A DNA stretch of 64,000 nucleotides from assembly GCA_018242525.1 (NCBI GenBank), contig JAFEBS010000006.1, positions 1-64,000 on the forward strand, written 5' to 3'. Shown here one piece after another: positions 34,840 through 44,503 of this stretch. Position 1 is the stretch's first letter. Each line of letters starts with the position of its first letter. The notes below the pieces were generated by a model. The model was not told the DNA's origin and ran no database searches. It worked only from the letters and a program-made list of their open reading frames with translations. The DNA is from Planctomycetota bacterium. Lineage in GTDB: Bacteria; Planctomycetota; Planctomycetia; Planctomycetales; Planctomycetaceae. Made by a program: the position numbers and the translations under genes.

Positions 34840-37602
34840 TTACGGTTTCACCGCACCTGAAGGAGAATTGGGTTCTTGCACCTCCTCGGGCTGAACGATC
34901 CGCGGATGTAGCAGGGCAAGTGACCGACCGCCCGGTTTTGTGCGCGGGTCGGGCGCAGCGTGATGGTCCGTGATGTCGACCAGCAGGTAACCATCGTCGG
35001 GCAAGCGCTGCGAATTCCTGGTCATCGCGATTTCGGGGTTGTTCGGATTGACGGCGACATTCAGGCGCACGGACTCGCGATTGTCAGCGACCAGTGCCCG
35101 GACATACAGTTTCCGATCCTGCCACTTCAGGTGCCCGATTTGACCGTTGAACAGGGTGATCTTGGGGGCAAACAGGACTTCCTGATTTGATTGATGGACG
35201 GCGGCAATCAATTGCCGCGCGGTTCGCTCATCGATTTGCGCCATGTTCGTTCGCGGGTCAAATTCCAGTTTCAGCCCCGCCTGCTGCAGGACCGAATCAC
35301 TCAATGGAGGCAGAAAGGTCTGTTCGATGCAGACCTGGACGTCGTGTTCGCGTCGAATGGCATCCAACAGTTTCTCCACTTGTTCGTGAATGGAGCGAGT
35401 CGCCCGGATGATCAGCGATAACGTTTGTTCATGCACCTCAATCGAACACCGCCCACCGTTGTCCTTCCAGTCCTGCGGTGCGATTTCCGTAATGAGACGG
35501 TCGTAGACATTCAACCAGCCTGATGTCCGTGCCACGTTCAAACCTTCGGCCCCAGGAATTGGGACGACCAGATCGGCGATCGCGTAGGTCACCACAAACA
35601 GTTGCGTGTCGCTGGAATTGTCGGCCGATTTCGGCAGTTGTTTGAGTCGGCGGATTTGCTCCAGCAATTCGACGATGGCGACATGGACGTCTGACGTTTG
35701 TCGGACCACCAGGCTGTCGGTTTCGACGTGGACTCGAATCGATGCGGGCCCGCCGAATTCGTCCCAGGTGTCGGGTTGAATGGACTGCACAATCAGTTGC
35801 CGCAACTCTTCGAGCGCACCGGCCCGAGATTGCCCGGGCTGCCGCTTGCGGAAGATGGATTGCAATTGCTCGACCGAGTACGTTTTGACGATCAGCTCAC
35901 CCTTCGATCGTTGTCGGCTGACAATCATGAGGACTTCGTTCTCTTCCATAAACGTGAGGTTCAGCGGTTCCAGAATCAGCTTTAACGCGCTGCGGGCAGA
36001 TACGCCCGACATCACCATGGAAACGGGAGCCGTCCGCTTCAGTCCCACTTCTTCCAGCGAGCGTGTGTCGAGAACCAGATTAACTTCCATCATTTCGCTG
36101 AATTTGCGCAGGACCTCATCCAAGGGAGTGTCCCGAAATTCAACCGCCACAATCGTGTTGAGCGCGACCTGGATCCGGTCATCGCCGACGGGTTTCGGTG
36201 CTGATTCTGCCGCCAGTCGTCGTTCGAGCAATTCACTCAGTTTGCGGACATCGTCCCGCAACCCACGGACCTCATCGTGTATTGCCTTCAATTCGGCGGC
36301 GGCGCGCCGACGGGGGCGGGCTCGAGAGGGTTCAACGGCTGCGGGAGAAATCTGCCGAGGTGCTCGATCGAGATCGCGAGGACCTGCCGGAGCGGAGGCC
36401 GCTGCGGGTTCCACGGGAAAATCACGCGTTTTGCCGACGGGCAGTCGTTCTCCGGCAACCTTCACGCGATTGATGATCTTCGGCGCGAATTGTCCGGCGA
36501 CTTCATCCAGCAACGACAGTTCGTCGGCGTCGGCAATCGTACCCGTTAACAAGAGCGCGTCCCTGACCATCGCCGTTTTGATGTTGGCCCGCGGCAGGAC
36601 CGTGCGAATCGCCTGGTCGATCTCGGTCGTGTCTGCTGCGACGACAATTTGCAATTCGCAGGTGGCGGTTTGACCATCGGGCTCCTGGATCTGTGAGCGC
36701 AGCGATGCGAAGCCCGGGCGACGGGCCACAACGTTAATGAATCCGTCGTCCGAGTAAACGACTTCCAGGACCGGACGCTCGGCCCGAAATCTTTCCAGGG
36801 GGATATGGTTGTCGGACGCACGCGCGTCCGCACTTTTCCCGATATTTGTCGATCCCGACAGTGAGAACAGGTGGGAGGCATCGTTCGAGCCGGGCCATAA
36901 ATATCCGGACCAACCTTCAGCCACCTGCAATTGGTAGATCCCCACTCGTGGAATAAACGCGGCCCCGATTGGAGTCGCCTCCCGGCCAATGTCGACGGGA
37001 ATCACAACGTCCGACTCATCGGGATTTCGAAGTCTGGGCCGCAGGAAGACCAGCCATTCGGCCGCGGTCTCGTCGTTGTTTTTCTCAGCGCTTGCCCGTA
37101 AACAACATGCAGCAACACTACCAAACTGGACCTGCTGTTTATCGGAAACCTGGACCTGTTTCCCGCCTGCTCGCCGGACCAGATCGTAATCCAATGTCAT
37201 CTCATGTTCGCCAATGGGTGCCGGTCGAAGTTCAAATAACCATGTGGACTGCGCATCCACCGCGAATTGCAGCCGCCGATTAACCTGACCGTCCGTCTTT
37301 AGGGTTACGTGTTTGGGCGGAGCAAGCTTGGTCGCCTGAGTGTTTCGCTTTTGTTTAGACTCCAGAAATGCCAATGTAACTTGAAGCCGGGCGAGATTGC
37401 CGTTCCTGGGAATCTCCTCGAGATCCATTTTTGGAAGCCCATCCAACTGCCAGACCTCAATCTCCACACTGACCTGTCTGCCGGATTCGGCAGGTTGTTC
37501 CTGAGCCAGAGACCTCAGTGGCGTGAGGCCCGTGATGCACGCCCCTGCCAGCAGGGACAGCACCAACCAGGACCGGCGTAAAGTTTCAATCTTCATCAAC
37601 AT
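34840..37602 (-). CDS. Large exported protein with BON and secretin-type STN domains
   Basis: 920 residues, signal peptide 1-34. Three parts are visible: an N-terminal beta-rich region (40-330), a BON-like domain (about 330-390, IDQAIRTVLPRANIKTAMVR), and, after an Ala/Pro/Arg linker and coiled coil (about 440-475), an STN-like domain (about 480-560, VEFRDTPLDEVLRKFSEMME and LNLTFMEENEVLMIVSRQR). Two secretin-N-like repeats follow (TYSVEQLQSIF..., FVVTYAIADLVVPIPG...). It has no secretin channel domain, so it is not itself a pore. It lies 57 bases after blaR1 on the same strand and is presumably controlled by BlaI. It may be a periplasmic or outer-membrane response protein. Confidence 0.75.
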   Translation of the reverse strand: MLMKIETLRRSWLVLSLLAGACITGLTPLRSLAQEQPAESGRQVSVEIEVWQLDGLPKMDLEEIPRNGNLARLQVTLAFLESKQKRNTQATKLAPPKHVTLKTDGQVNRRLQFAVDAQSTWLFELRPAPIGEHEMTLDYDLVRRAGGKQVQVSDKQQVQFGSVAACCLRASAEKNNDETAAEWLVFLRPRLRNPDESDVVIPVDIGREATPIGAAFIPRVGIYQLQVAEGWSGYLWPGSNDASHLFSLSGSTNIGKSADARASDNHIPLERFRAERPVLEVVYSDDGFINVVARRPGFASLRSQIQEPDGQTATCELQIVVAADTTEIDQAIRTVLPRANIKTAMVRDALLLTGTIADADELSLLDEVAGQFAPKIINRVKVAGERLPVGKTRDFPVEPAAASAPAGPRDLDRAPRQISPAAVEPSRARPRRRAAAELKAIHDEVRGLRDDVRKLSELLERRLAAESAPKPVGDDRIQVALNTIVAVEFRDTPLDEVLRKFSEMMEVNLVLDTRSLEEVGLKRTAPVSMVMSGVSARSALKLILEPLNLTFMEENEVLMIVSRQRSKGELIVKTYSVEQLQSIFRKRQPGQSRAGALEELRQLIVQSIQPDTWDEFGGPASIRVHVETDSLVVRQTSDVHVAIVELLEQIRRLKQLPKSADNSSDTQLFVVTYAIADLVVPIPGAEGLNVARTSGWLNVYDRLITEIAPQDWKDNGGRCSIEVHEQTLSLIIRATRSIHEQVEKLLDAIRREHDVQVCIEQTFLPPLSDSVLQQAGLKLEFDPRTNMAQIDERTARQLIAAVHQSNQEVLFAPKITLFNGQIGHLKWQDRKLYVRALVADNRESVRLNVAVNPNNPEIAMTRNSQRLPDDGYLLVDITDHHAAPDPRTKPGGRSLALLHPRIVQPEEVQEPNSPSGAVKP

Positions 37603-37659
37603 GGTCGATTCCTTTCGAAGGTCGATGTCGAACCTCGTTCCGCTGAAATAGAGGGTGCG

Positions 37660-39159
37660 TTATCGATCAATTCTGTCCTGCAAAGCGGCTGCCCGTTGGC
37701 GAAGTTTCCGGGCCAACACGATGGCTGCGGGATCGTTGGCCAGTTTCGATTCGATGACCGCCAACTCATTCGCAGCTTCGGCGAGTTCGCGCTGGATCTC
37801 ATCCCACTCGGCAATTGTCTCGGTCTCGTCCGCGGCTTCCGCTGTGGGAACGAACGAGAGTCGCGGCCCGTACAGGCCGATCAACAGGCCGGCGGCAAAC
37901 GTCACCAGAGTGGCGACTATCCGTCCCCGTTTCCGCCTTGATTCAGCGGTGCGGCCCGGTCGCAGCAGCCATTCGATCCGCTGTGTCAGCGAACCCTGTT
38001 GGCCCCCGGCCGCCAGTCCCAGCGAAGTGGCCTGTCGATTCAATCGCCACTCCGCAATCCGTGTCAGACAATTCGCCAGGGATGTGGTCGAGACCTGCTG
38101 TTCTACGGCCCAGTCGTCGCACAGCAATTCGGCAGCCTGCTGCCACCGGCGCCGGGCCAGGAAATTCAGCGGCTGAAACGCGAAGCACGTACACAAGATC
38201 TCAGACAACAGCAGCCACCATGGATCGCGACGGACCAGATGAGCCACCTCGTGCGCCAGCAGTGCCCGCAATTCCGCAGGTGCCAGTTCTTGTTCGATCC
38301 CGGCAGGCAGGACAATCGTCCAGCGACAAAGACCACAGGCGAACGGCTCCGTGTCGATGGCTGGACCTGCCGACAACAGTCGAATCGAGTCTCCCTGCGA
38401 AATGAGTCGGTTCAATTGGTTTCGCGCCGGGCCTGCACTTGGTTCGCAGCGTCGCAAACGCGTGTGCAGTGCCAGATGCTTGAGGAAGAGTCGTGATCCA
38501 GACAGGGTCCACCACGCGAGTAGCAGCAGTCCCAGACCTGGAAGAACCGTCTGTCGTGGCAGGCCATTGCCAGCCAAAACCGGCTCGGAACCGGCTTCGA
38601 CAACCGCAGCGGCAGGCATCTCAGCACTGACGTGCGACGCTTCCGTGGAACGCAGGTGATTTGTATGCGATGGCCACCACTTTCGGCCCGCATTCACCGG
38701 GGGAATGGCTTGCTGAGAACCTGAGGCGGGAATCGTGTCCTCGGTGAATTCGATGTCATCGGGATCGACCAAGACGGTCGAGCCCGCCGGGATCGTTGTC
38801 GCGGCAATCGGAATCCATGGTTCAGCGGCGACAGTCGGCGCAGGGGGAATGTCGCTCGACACAACCTCGGCCGCCTGTGGCGACTCTCCGCGCAACGTCC
38901 AGGCCCAAAGTGGATCTGGCCAGCCGGTGAAGACACTCATTGGGGCTGTGACCAATGCCAGCACTGCAGCCAGTTTCCACAGCCGCTCCGTCTGCACGGG
39001 ATTCCATGGGCGGGGCGGCTGCCCCGAAGACAAACGTCGGTCTTGAATCCGCGACAGAAGCTGGATCAGTCCCCATGTGCCGGACAGAAACAGCGTCGAT
39101 TGCACCAGGTAATTCGCGGCCAGTTCCACGATGCGCGCCAATAGCCAGCTACTTGTCAT
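37660..39159 (-). CDS. BlaR1-like M56 family metalloprotease sensor
   Basis: 499 residues. N-terminal membrane helices (about 12-35 and 62-80), a long periplasmic-type insert, another helix (205-228), then the M56 zinc protease core with H303-E304-V-A-H307 and, about 40 residues later, the ELLCDDWAV segment supplying the third ligand. A further membrane helix is at 413-430, and the tail (about 448-495) is a coiled coil. BlaR1's penicillin-binding sensor domain is absent, so the signal is unknown. M56 proteases typically inactivate the BlaI repressor encoded just upstream. The start overlaps the end of blaI by 11 bases. Confidence 0.85.
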   Translation of the reverse strand: MTSSWLLARIVELAANYLVQSTLFLSGTWGLIQLLSRIQDRRLSSGQPPRPWNPVQTERLWKLAAVLALVTAPMSVFTGWPDPLWAWTLRGESPQAAEVVSSDIPPAPTVAAEPWIPIAATTIPAGSTVLVDPDDIEFTEDTIPASGSQQAIPPVNAGRKWWPSHTNHLRSTEASHVSAEMPAAAVVEAGSEPVLAGNGLPRQTVLPGLGLLLLAWWTLSGSRLFLKHLALHTRLRRCEPSAGPARNQLNRLISQGDSIRLLSAGPAIDTEPFACGLCRWTIVLPAGIEQELAPAELRALLAHEVAHLVRRDPWWLLLSEILCTCFAFQPLNFLARRRWQQAAELLCDDWAVEQQVSTTSLANCLTRIAEWRLNRQATSLGLAAGGQQGSLTQRIEWLLRPGRTAESRRKRGRIVATLVTFAAGLLIGLYGPRLSFVPTAEAADETETIAEWDEIQRELAEAANELAVIESKLANDPAAIVLARKLRQRAAALQDRIDR

Positions 39160-39538
39160 CGTTCAGCTCCTGTTCCTTCTGACGGATCAGCTTCTTCAAC
39201 GCCGTCAGCTCGTCTCGAGAAACATCGCATTCATCGAGCAGGTGGCAGACCAGTTGAGTGATGTCACCCGCACAGAGACGCTGGGCGAGGTCTGAGACCA
39301 TCGAGCGACTGACGGTTTCGCGCGGCAATGTCGCGCGGTACACATTGACCCGGCCGTCAACGCGGTGCGTCACCTGACCATTCGCTTCCATCTTGGACAG
39401 CATGGTGCCAACGGTGGTATATGCCAGGGGCCGCCCCGGTGCCAGCGCCTTCTGCACGTCGGACACGGTCGCCTCACCGCGATCCCACAAGACATGCATG
39501 ATGGCCAACTGCAGATCTGCCAGTCGATGTTTTGCCAT
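39149..39538 (-). CDS. BlaI/MecI-family repressor
   Basis: 129 residues from the ATG at 39538, with GGAGGGAG in front; the ATG at 39568 would place the start almost on the operator. The N-terminal winged helix (ADLQLAIMHVLWDRGEATVS and AYTTVGTMLSKMEANGQVTH) is typical BlaI/CopY, with the dimerisation tail after residue 85. It represses the blaI-blaR1-secretin operon by binding the two dyads at 39572-39613, and is released when the M56 protease cleaves it. It overlaps the downstream gene by 11 bases. Confidence 0.88.
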   Translation of the reverse strand: MAKHRLADLQLAIMHVLWDRGEATVSDVQKALAPGRPLAYTTVGTMLSKMEANGQVTHRVDGRVNVYRATLPRETVSRSMVSDLAQRLCAGDITQLVCHLLDECDVSRDELTALKKLIRQKEQELNDDK

Positions 39539-39571
39539 TTCGGCCGACTCCCTCCGTGAATCCCGCACAGT

Positions 39572-39613
39572 CTCCTACCGTGGTAGGAGACATTTCTACT
39601 ACCAGGGTAGGAG
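39572..39613 (-). promoter_or_regulatory. Tandem BlaI operator-like dyads
   Basis: CTCCTACCGTGGTAGGAG (39572-39589) has perfect 8-bp arms. CTACTACCAGGGTAGGAG (39596-39613) has arms differing by one base. Centres are 24 bp apart. They lie just upstream of blaI, in the expected promoter position. The half-site TACTACC/GGTAGGA resembles the TACTA/TAGTA core of known BlaI/MecI operators. Confidence 0.75.
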
Positions 39614-39692
39614 TCGCGTCAAGCGGAATCGGCATCGTCGCCTCACTTTTCCGGCACAGACAGTCATGTATATGGATGGCCGATGTCCCTCC

Positions 39693-39743
39693 TCAATTGG
39701 GAATCGAGTGCAACAGATAGGGAGTCCTTGACATGGCCGTGAG
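39693..39743. repeat. Degraded copy of the 142-bp palindromic repeat
   Basis: TCAATTGGGAATCGAGTGC and GGAGTCCTTGACATGGCCGT match the repeat at 26219/58515 in the same order, but the rest is lost. Confidence 0.6.
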
Positions 39744-39826
39744 GTTTTTGCCAAAGCCACGATGGCTGACTGGTTCTGACGTTGTCAGAGAACATCAGTA
39801 CTTCGGAACACCGGCACTGTTCATCC

Positions 39827-39904
39827 GTGAGCCGCAAGCCGCTAGCCGCGGGTGTACTCGCAACCATGTCTACAAGAACCGGCGGCTAGCGCCTTGCCGC
39901 TCAC
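39827..39904. repeat. Palindromic repeat GTGAGC...GCTCAC
   Basis: Left arm GTGAGCCGCAAGCCGCTAGC and right arm GCTAGCGCCTTGCCGCTCAC are near-perfect inverted repeats around a 38-base centre. A fragment of one arm is at 17383. It lies 89 bases upstream of the dehydrogenase gene, in 39614-39992, where no gene is seen. Confidence 0.7.
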
Positions 39905-39992
39905 TGGGATCTGGCCGTTGGCTCGCCGAGTGCATGTCAGCGTGAGTACACTACAGACACACCTCGAATCTCTCCTTTCGGAAAGGCAGCTC

Positions 39993-41339
39993 ATGAATCG
40001 TCGCACGTTCTTGCAATCGGGCATGACTGGTTTGAGTCTGGCGGCGTTGGGGCCGCGGCTCTTCGCGGCCGAGAAATCCGCCGCACCGCGGACGGCCCTC
40101 ATTGGGTGCGGCTGGTACGGCAAAGCGGACCTGCTGCGGTTGATCCAGGTCGCGCCTGTGGACGTCGTTGGACTGTGTGATGTCGACAAAACGATGCTTT
40201 CGGAAGCTGCGGACATAGTTTCGCAGCGACAGAAGTCACAGAAGCGACCGGAAACGTTTGGCGATTATCGCGAACTGCTGAAGCAGACGCAGCCTGAATT
40301 GGTGCTGATCGCCACTCCCGACCACTGGCACGCGCTGCCCGCCATCGCGGCGATTCAATCCGGGGCGGACCTGTATCTGCAAAAGCCGATCAGCGTTGAC
40401 GTGGTCGAGGGCCAGGCGATCCTGGCCGCCGCCCGCAAACACAAACGAGTTGTGCAGATTGGCACCCAGCGTCGCAGTACTCCGCACCTGGCAGAGGCCC
40501 GCGACAAGATTCTGAAGGAAGGCAAGCTGGGCACGATCGGCCTGGTGGAAATCTATTGCTATTACCACATGCGGGCTCGTGAAAACCGCGCCGATTCCGC
40601 TCCGCCAGCAAATCTCGATTATGAAATGTGGACAGGGCCCGCTCCGATGCGGCCCTACAATTCGCTCGTGCATCCCCGCCGCTGGCGGGCATTTATGGAA
40701 TACGGCAACGGCATCGTGGGTGACATGTGCGTCCATATGCTCGACATGGTCCGCTGGATGCTGGACCTGGGCTGGCCGGATCATGTGGCGTCCGACGGCG
40801 GGATCTACGTCGACAAGCAGAGCAGGGCCAACATCAGTGATACGCAAACCGCGACGTTTCAGTTCGGGAACCTGCCGGTCGTCTGGACGCATCGCACCTG
40901 GGGTTCGGCCCCCGATCCTCAATACCCCTGGGGAGCGACATTCTACGGGGATCGGGGAACTCTCAAGTGCAGCGTCAACAGCTTCGACTTCATCCCGAAC
41001 GGTGGCGCACCGGTCCATCGCGATGTCGAAATGGAACTGGAGCAATACCCCGAGGACAAGACCGAAAAGGATCTGGAAAAGCATGTCGCCCCCGCGATCC
41101 GACGCCACATGCAGGATCTGCTGAAGGCCCGCGAGTCGCGCGGCCTGCCGATCGCCGACGTGGAACAGGGGCACATTTCCAGTGCCAGTTGCATCCTGGC
41201 CAACATGTCCATGGAACTGGGCCGGTCGCTGAAGTGGGACCAGGAAAAGCAGCGGATTGCCCACGATGACGAAGCCAACCTGCGGCTTCGCCGCCCCTAT
41301 CGAGCCCCCTGGAAGCATCCGGAACCCGATCAAGTCTGA
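39993..41339 (+). CDS. Tat-exported Gfo/Idh/MocA dehydrogenase
   Basis: 448 residues from the ATG at 39993, with GAAAGG eleven bases upstream; an earlier in-frame start would translate the repeat at 39827. The twin-arginine signal is MNRRTFLQSGMTGLSLAALG. The Rossmann fold opens ALIGCGWYGKADLL. Then come the EKP-type catalytic segment LYLQKPISVDVVEGQAI, with Lys in the expected place, and the C-terminal (alpha/beta) domain. It ends with LKWDQEKQRIAHDDEANLRL and LRRPYRAPWKHP, the usual planctomycete ending. It would oxidise a sugar or inositol derivative with NAD(P), outside the cytoplasm. Followed 18 bases later by a small membrane protein. Confidence 0.9.
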   Translation: MNRRTFLQSGMTGLSLAALGPRLFAAEKSAAPRTALIGCGWYGKADLLRLIQVAPVDVVGLCDVDKTMLSEAADIVSQRQKSQKRPETFGDYRELLKQTQPELVLIATPDHWHALPAIAAIQSGADLYLQKPISVDVVEGQAILAAARKHKRVVQIGTQRRSTPHLAEARDKILKEGKLGTIGLVEIYCYYHMRARENRADSAPPANLDYEMWTGPAPMRPYNSLVHPRRWRAFMEYGNGIVGDMCVHMLDMVRWMLDLGWPDHVASDGGIYVDKQSRANISDTQTATFQFGNLPVVWTHRTWGSAPDPQYPWGATFYGDRGTLKCSVNSFDFIPNGGAPVHRDVEMELEQYPEDKTEKDLEKHVAPAIRRHMQDLLKARESRGLPIADVEQGHISSASCILANMSMELGRSLKWDQEKQRIAHDDEANLRLRRPYRAPWKHPEPDQV

Positions 41340-41357
41340 GAATTGGCATCAGGAATT

Positions 41358-41918
41358 ATGGCAGCGACAGCACTCCACTCGGACCAGCCCACACGATCCA
41401 TCACGATGGCGGGCATTTTTCTGACCGGAGTCCTGGGTGGCGCGGTCCTGGGAGCGATGACGAATGCCGTGAATGGATGGGTGAGCCCCTACTATTTCGT
41501 GATCGTCATGCGGTGGCACGAAATCCACGACATCTGGCGAGCCAGTGTGGCCCAGGGGATCTTTGAGGGATTACTCTTCGGTGCCGGCTTCTCGCTCATC
41601 TTTACGGCAGGGACGGGAATCATCACCCGCGCGTCCAGTTCTTATGGATTTGCGGTTCGGCATCTGGTGGAAATCCTCGCGGCCACGTTCGGGTGCTGGT
41701 TGTTCGGTGGCATCGCCGCACTGGGACTGGCGACCCTGAGTCCGCAGTTTTATCAGGCCACGTTCATGGGTGTCCCCGATGAGTTCTCGGCAATGCTGGC
41801 GTTCGCCTGGGTGGGCGGATCCATCTGGGGCGTGGAACTTGGTGGTTTGATATCCGTCGTGCTGGGACTGGTCAACTTGCGGGCGAATTGGCTGAAACAG
41901 GATTCGGCCAATCCTTGA
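41358..41918 (+). CDS. Small integral membrane protein
   Basis: 186 residues from the ATG at 41358 (CAGGAA just upstream). Four hydrophobic segments are visible: about 22-45 (GIFLTGVLGGAVLGAM), 65-92, 108-132 and 145-172. Gly-rich helices suggest a packed membrane bundle, but no motif or family is recognised. It starts 18 bases after the dehydrogenase stop, so the two are probably co-transcribed. It is convergent with the CehA gene, with a 16-base gap. Confidence 0.65.
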   Translation: MAATALHSDQPTRSITMAGIFLTGVLGGAVLGAMTNAVNGWVSPYYFVIVMRWHEIHDIWRASVAQGIFEGLLFGAGFSLIFTAGTGIITRASSSYGFAVRHLVEILAATFGCWLFGGIAALGLATLSPQFYQATFMGVPDEFSAMLAFAWVGGSIWGVELGGLISVVLGLVNLRANWLKQDSANP

Positions 41919-41934
41919 AGCCGTTGTTGCGTTG

Positions 41935-44340
41935 TCAGTCGTTCACGCTTTCCGCCGCGATCTTCGTGTACCGTTCCCGTGCCTGATCATAGGCCGCCCT
42001 GGCGGCGACTCGTTCGCTTTCACGGATGCGGCCCACCTTGGACTTCCAGCAGACATCGACCGCGTCCGCACACCATTCTGCGCTCTTACGACTCGCTCGA
42101 ATCGGCTTGCTGTCCACCTCCACAAAAATCGGATTCGTGTGACAGGAGGGGAGGATTCGCAGTGCCACCCAACTGGAGTGCGGCAGGTCCAGGTCGAATT
42201 CCAGCGTCTGCAACGATCCATCGGCGGGGATCACCTTTGTTTGCACGGACTTGCCGTTGACGATGACTTCGACGGGAACCGTGCGCGTGTCACCGACCCG
42301 GCTGCGTTCCAGGTGCCAGTACGGTTTTTCGTCCAAGCGCCTGCCTCGAATGGCTTCCGTTTGTGGAGTGGGCTGTTCGGCTAGCAACGCGGCGGCGTCA
42401 CAGGTCACCCGGACCTTGCCCGGTTGCTTCAACGCCAGATGGCTGGGCCGGAGATTCGGGCTCGTTTGACCGACTTCGAATCCGTTGATGGCAAAGTCAA
42501 ACAAGTGGCTCAGTCCATCGCCGCAGTAACTGCGACCGTCCTTGACTCCCTGGATCCAGGCTTCGTAGGTCAACGGTTTGTCTTTGGGCAACTTCACGTA
42601 GATCCGGCCCAGGCCCACCTTGTCACCGTAGATGCAGGGGAAATCGGTTTCGCCGCTGATGCGTGTTGTCATGCCGCAGTTCAGTGTGTGGTACCAGATG
42701 TTCAGTTCCCAGATGGCGGGAGTATCCACAGCCGAGATGAAATCGCACGATCCGTTGGTGGCGGTGACGATGAACTCATTGGCACCGATCCCGTCGAACC
42801 GGGGCATGGCATAGTCGGGCAGGGTGGTGGCTGCCTTGCCGTTCCAGTTGGCGGGGGCTCCCCCCCACGGTTGACCGTGGAACTTGCGGGAACCGTCCGG
42901 CATCACGTCCGGCAATGCCAATCCCCAACCGCTGTGGCTGTATCCGACCACGCCCCCCTGCTTCTGGCCCCATTCCAAAACCGGTTGAGTCCAACTGGGC
43001 CATTCCTCCAGCAACGTGGTGCCGGGATAATCGTCTTCCAGCAGGTTCAAGAGACACAGGTGGCCGGCGTGTGACGAGGGGAATCCAGAGACTTCGACGT
43101 CGTACCGCATCAGGTAATTCGGCCGGGAAAGAGCGGAAGTCTTCCCTTCAAAGTAACGTTTCTGAGTGTACCAGCAGGGCCCCCAACTGAGGACACAACC
43201 GATGTTCAGGTCCTCGCCCAGGATGTGACGCATCATGTCGCCCGGGGTGACTCCCTCGGTCGGGCTGTCATAATGGGCACAACCCGCGGCATGGACGTGG
43301 TGATCGCCCGAGAACCAGTCGCGCTGGGCCGCGTGAATCCAGCGACGCAGTTTCAGATCCAGCCGCTGACTGACTCCATCGGTCCGGACGGTGAATTTGT
43401 GTGTGTCAACGTGATATTCCGGGCCGCGCTGCAGGACCACTGTGTAATCGCCCGGCGGCAAATGGACCGATTCGCCATCCATGCGATAGATCTGGTCGTG
43501 AAAGAAGAAGTCGGGAGCCAGACGGCGACCGGGGTTCGGATAGACGCGATTGAACGTGTCGCGAATCGTCAGGGCTGCGGTGGTCGGGGTTCCATCAAAG
43601 TCGTGAATCCCCAGGACGACCTCGACCGCGGGGACGCTCGTAAATAGGATCGGCACGGAATTCCGGAACCCCAGGTCCTGAGTTCCCTGACCGACGTGAA
43701 AACCGAGTTGCGCTTCGCGTCGGCCGACATCGCGGCAGTACAACTGCAGAACGCGGTATTCCAGTTCCAGGCCAGACAGGCCCGGCTTCAGAGGTTGCTT
43801 GTCAAACATCTGGGCATCCAGAAACCGGTTTGGGACGTCCGCGGGTTGCACCAGTTTGTCGTCGGTCATCGGCTTTTCGCGGGCTTTCGTTCCACGTTGA
43901 TAAACGGGAAGCAGGTTGGGGCTTTCCGGAACCAGGGGAGCGGTCACTCCGGCTTCGTTCACGACCTTGACCAGGAAGGTTCGCCAGCCTTGTTGAACGA
44001 GTTCCTTGCGGACCGGGCCTTCGACCACCGAGACGCGGCTTTCGGGATTAATGCTGACTCCGGCAACGCACAACTTGTCCAGAATCTTTTGAATGGCCTC
44101 GGTGCAATCGGCCGCATCGGGAAGTTGGAAGGCCTGTTCCAGTCCCTTCCGATCGTCATTACTCAGGGGAGATCCGACGAAATCCAGGGCTTGAATCGTC
44201 CGTTCCGTGGCGGCGACCAGCGGTTGTTGCTCGACCTTAACCACGCTGGGCCATTTGGAATCCGCTGCGCCTGAAGCTACGCTAAATCCTGTCAGGTACG
44301 CGAGTATCACCGTCAGCGAGACAAATGAACGAATCATCAT
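41935..44340 (-). CDS. Secreted CehA/McbA-family metallohydrolase
   Basis: 801 residues with a signal peptide (1-25, LTVILAYLTGFSVASGA). The N-terminal third is beta-rich. The PHP-type metal site starts at about residue 342 with WFSGDHHVHAAGC (H347, H348, H350). Further ligands are likely in the SHSGWGLALP and SAVDTPAIWELN segments. CehA/McbA enzymes hydrolyse phosphoesters or aryl carbamates, and planctomycete members are numerous and probably act on sugar phosphates or sulfate-like esters in the periplasm. A C-terminal beta-sandwich (about 680-790) may bind substrate. It is monocistronic. Confidence 0.82.
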   Translation of the reverse strand: MMIRSFVSLTVILAYLTGFSVASGAADSKWPSVVKVEQQPLVAATERTIQALDFVGSPLSNDDRKGLEQAFQLPDAADCTEAIQKILDKLCVAGVSINPESRVSVVEGPVRKELVQQGWRTFLVKVVNEAGVTAPLVPESPNLLPVYQRGTKAREKPMTDDKLVQPADVPNRFLDAQMFDKQPLKPGLSGLELEYRVLQLYCRDVGRREAQLGFHVGQGTQDLGFRNSVPILFTSVPAVEVVLGIHDFDGTPTTAALTIRDTFNRVYPNPGRRLAPDFFFHDQIYRMDGESVHLPPGDYTVVLQRGPEYHVDTHKFTVRTDGVSQRLDLKLRRWIHAAQRDWFSGDHHVHAAGCAHYDSPTEGVTPGDMMRHILGEDLNIGCVLSWGPCWYTQKRYFEGKTSALSRPNYLMRYDVEVSGFPSSHAGHLCLLNLLEDDYPGTTLLEEWPSWTQPVLEWGQKQGGVVGYSHSGWGLALPDVMPDGSRKFHGQPWGGAPANWNGKAATTLPDYAMPRFDGIGANEFIVTATNGSCDFISAVDTPAIWELNIWYHTLNCGMTTRISGETDFPCIYGDKVGLGRIYVKLPKDKPLTYEAWIQGVKDGRSYCGDGLSHLFDFAINGFEVGQTSPNLRPSHLALKQPGKVRVTCDAAALLAEQPTPQTEAIRGRRLDEKPYWHLERSRVGDTRTVPVEVIVNGKSVQTKVIPADGSLQTLEFDLDLPHSSWVALRILPSCHTNPIFVEVDSKPIRASRKSAEWCADAVDVCWKSKVGRIRESERVAARAAYDQARERYTKIAAESVND

Positions 44341-44503
44341 GCGTCCTCGGCAAGAGCGTGACTTTGGTCGTGGACCGGCTGGGAAGCCAGTTGGATATTG
44401 CGAAACCGTGGGAGATCAATATACTCCGATGGTAACAATCTTCCATGATGTCGGTCCGGAATGCGAGGTGCGCCCCTTGTCAGACCTGCCTGCGGATGAA
44501 TCT

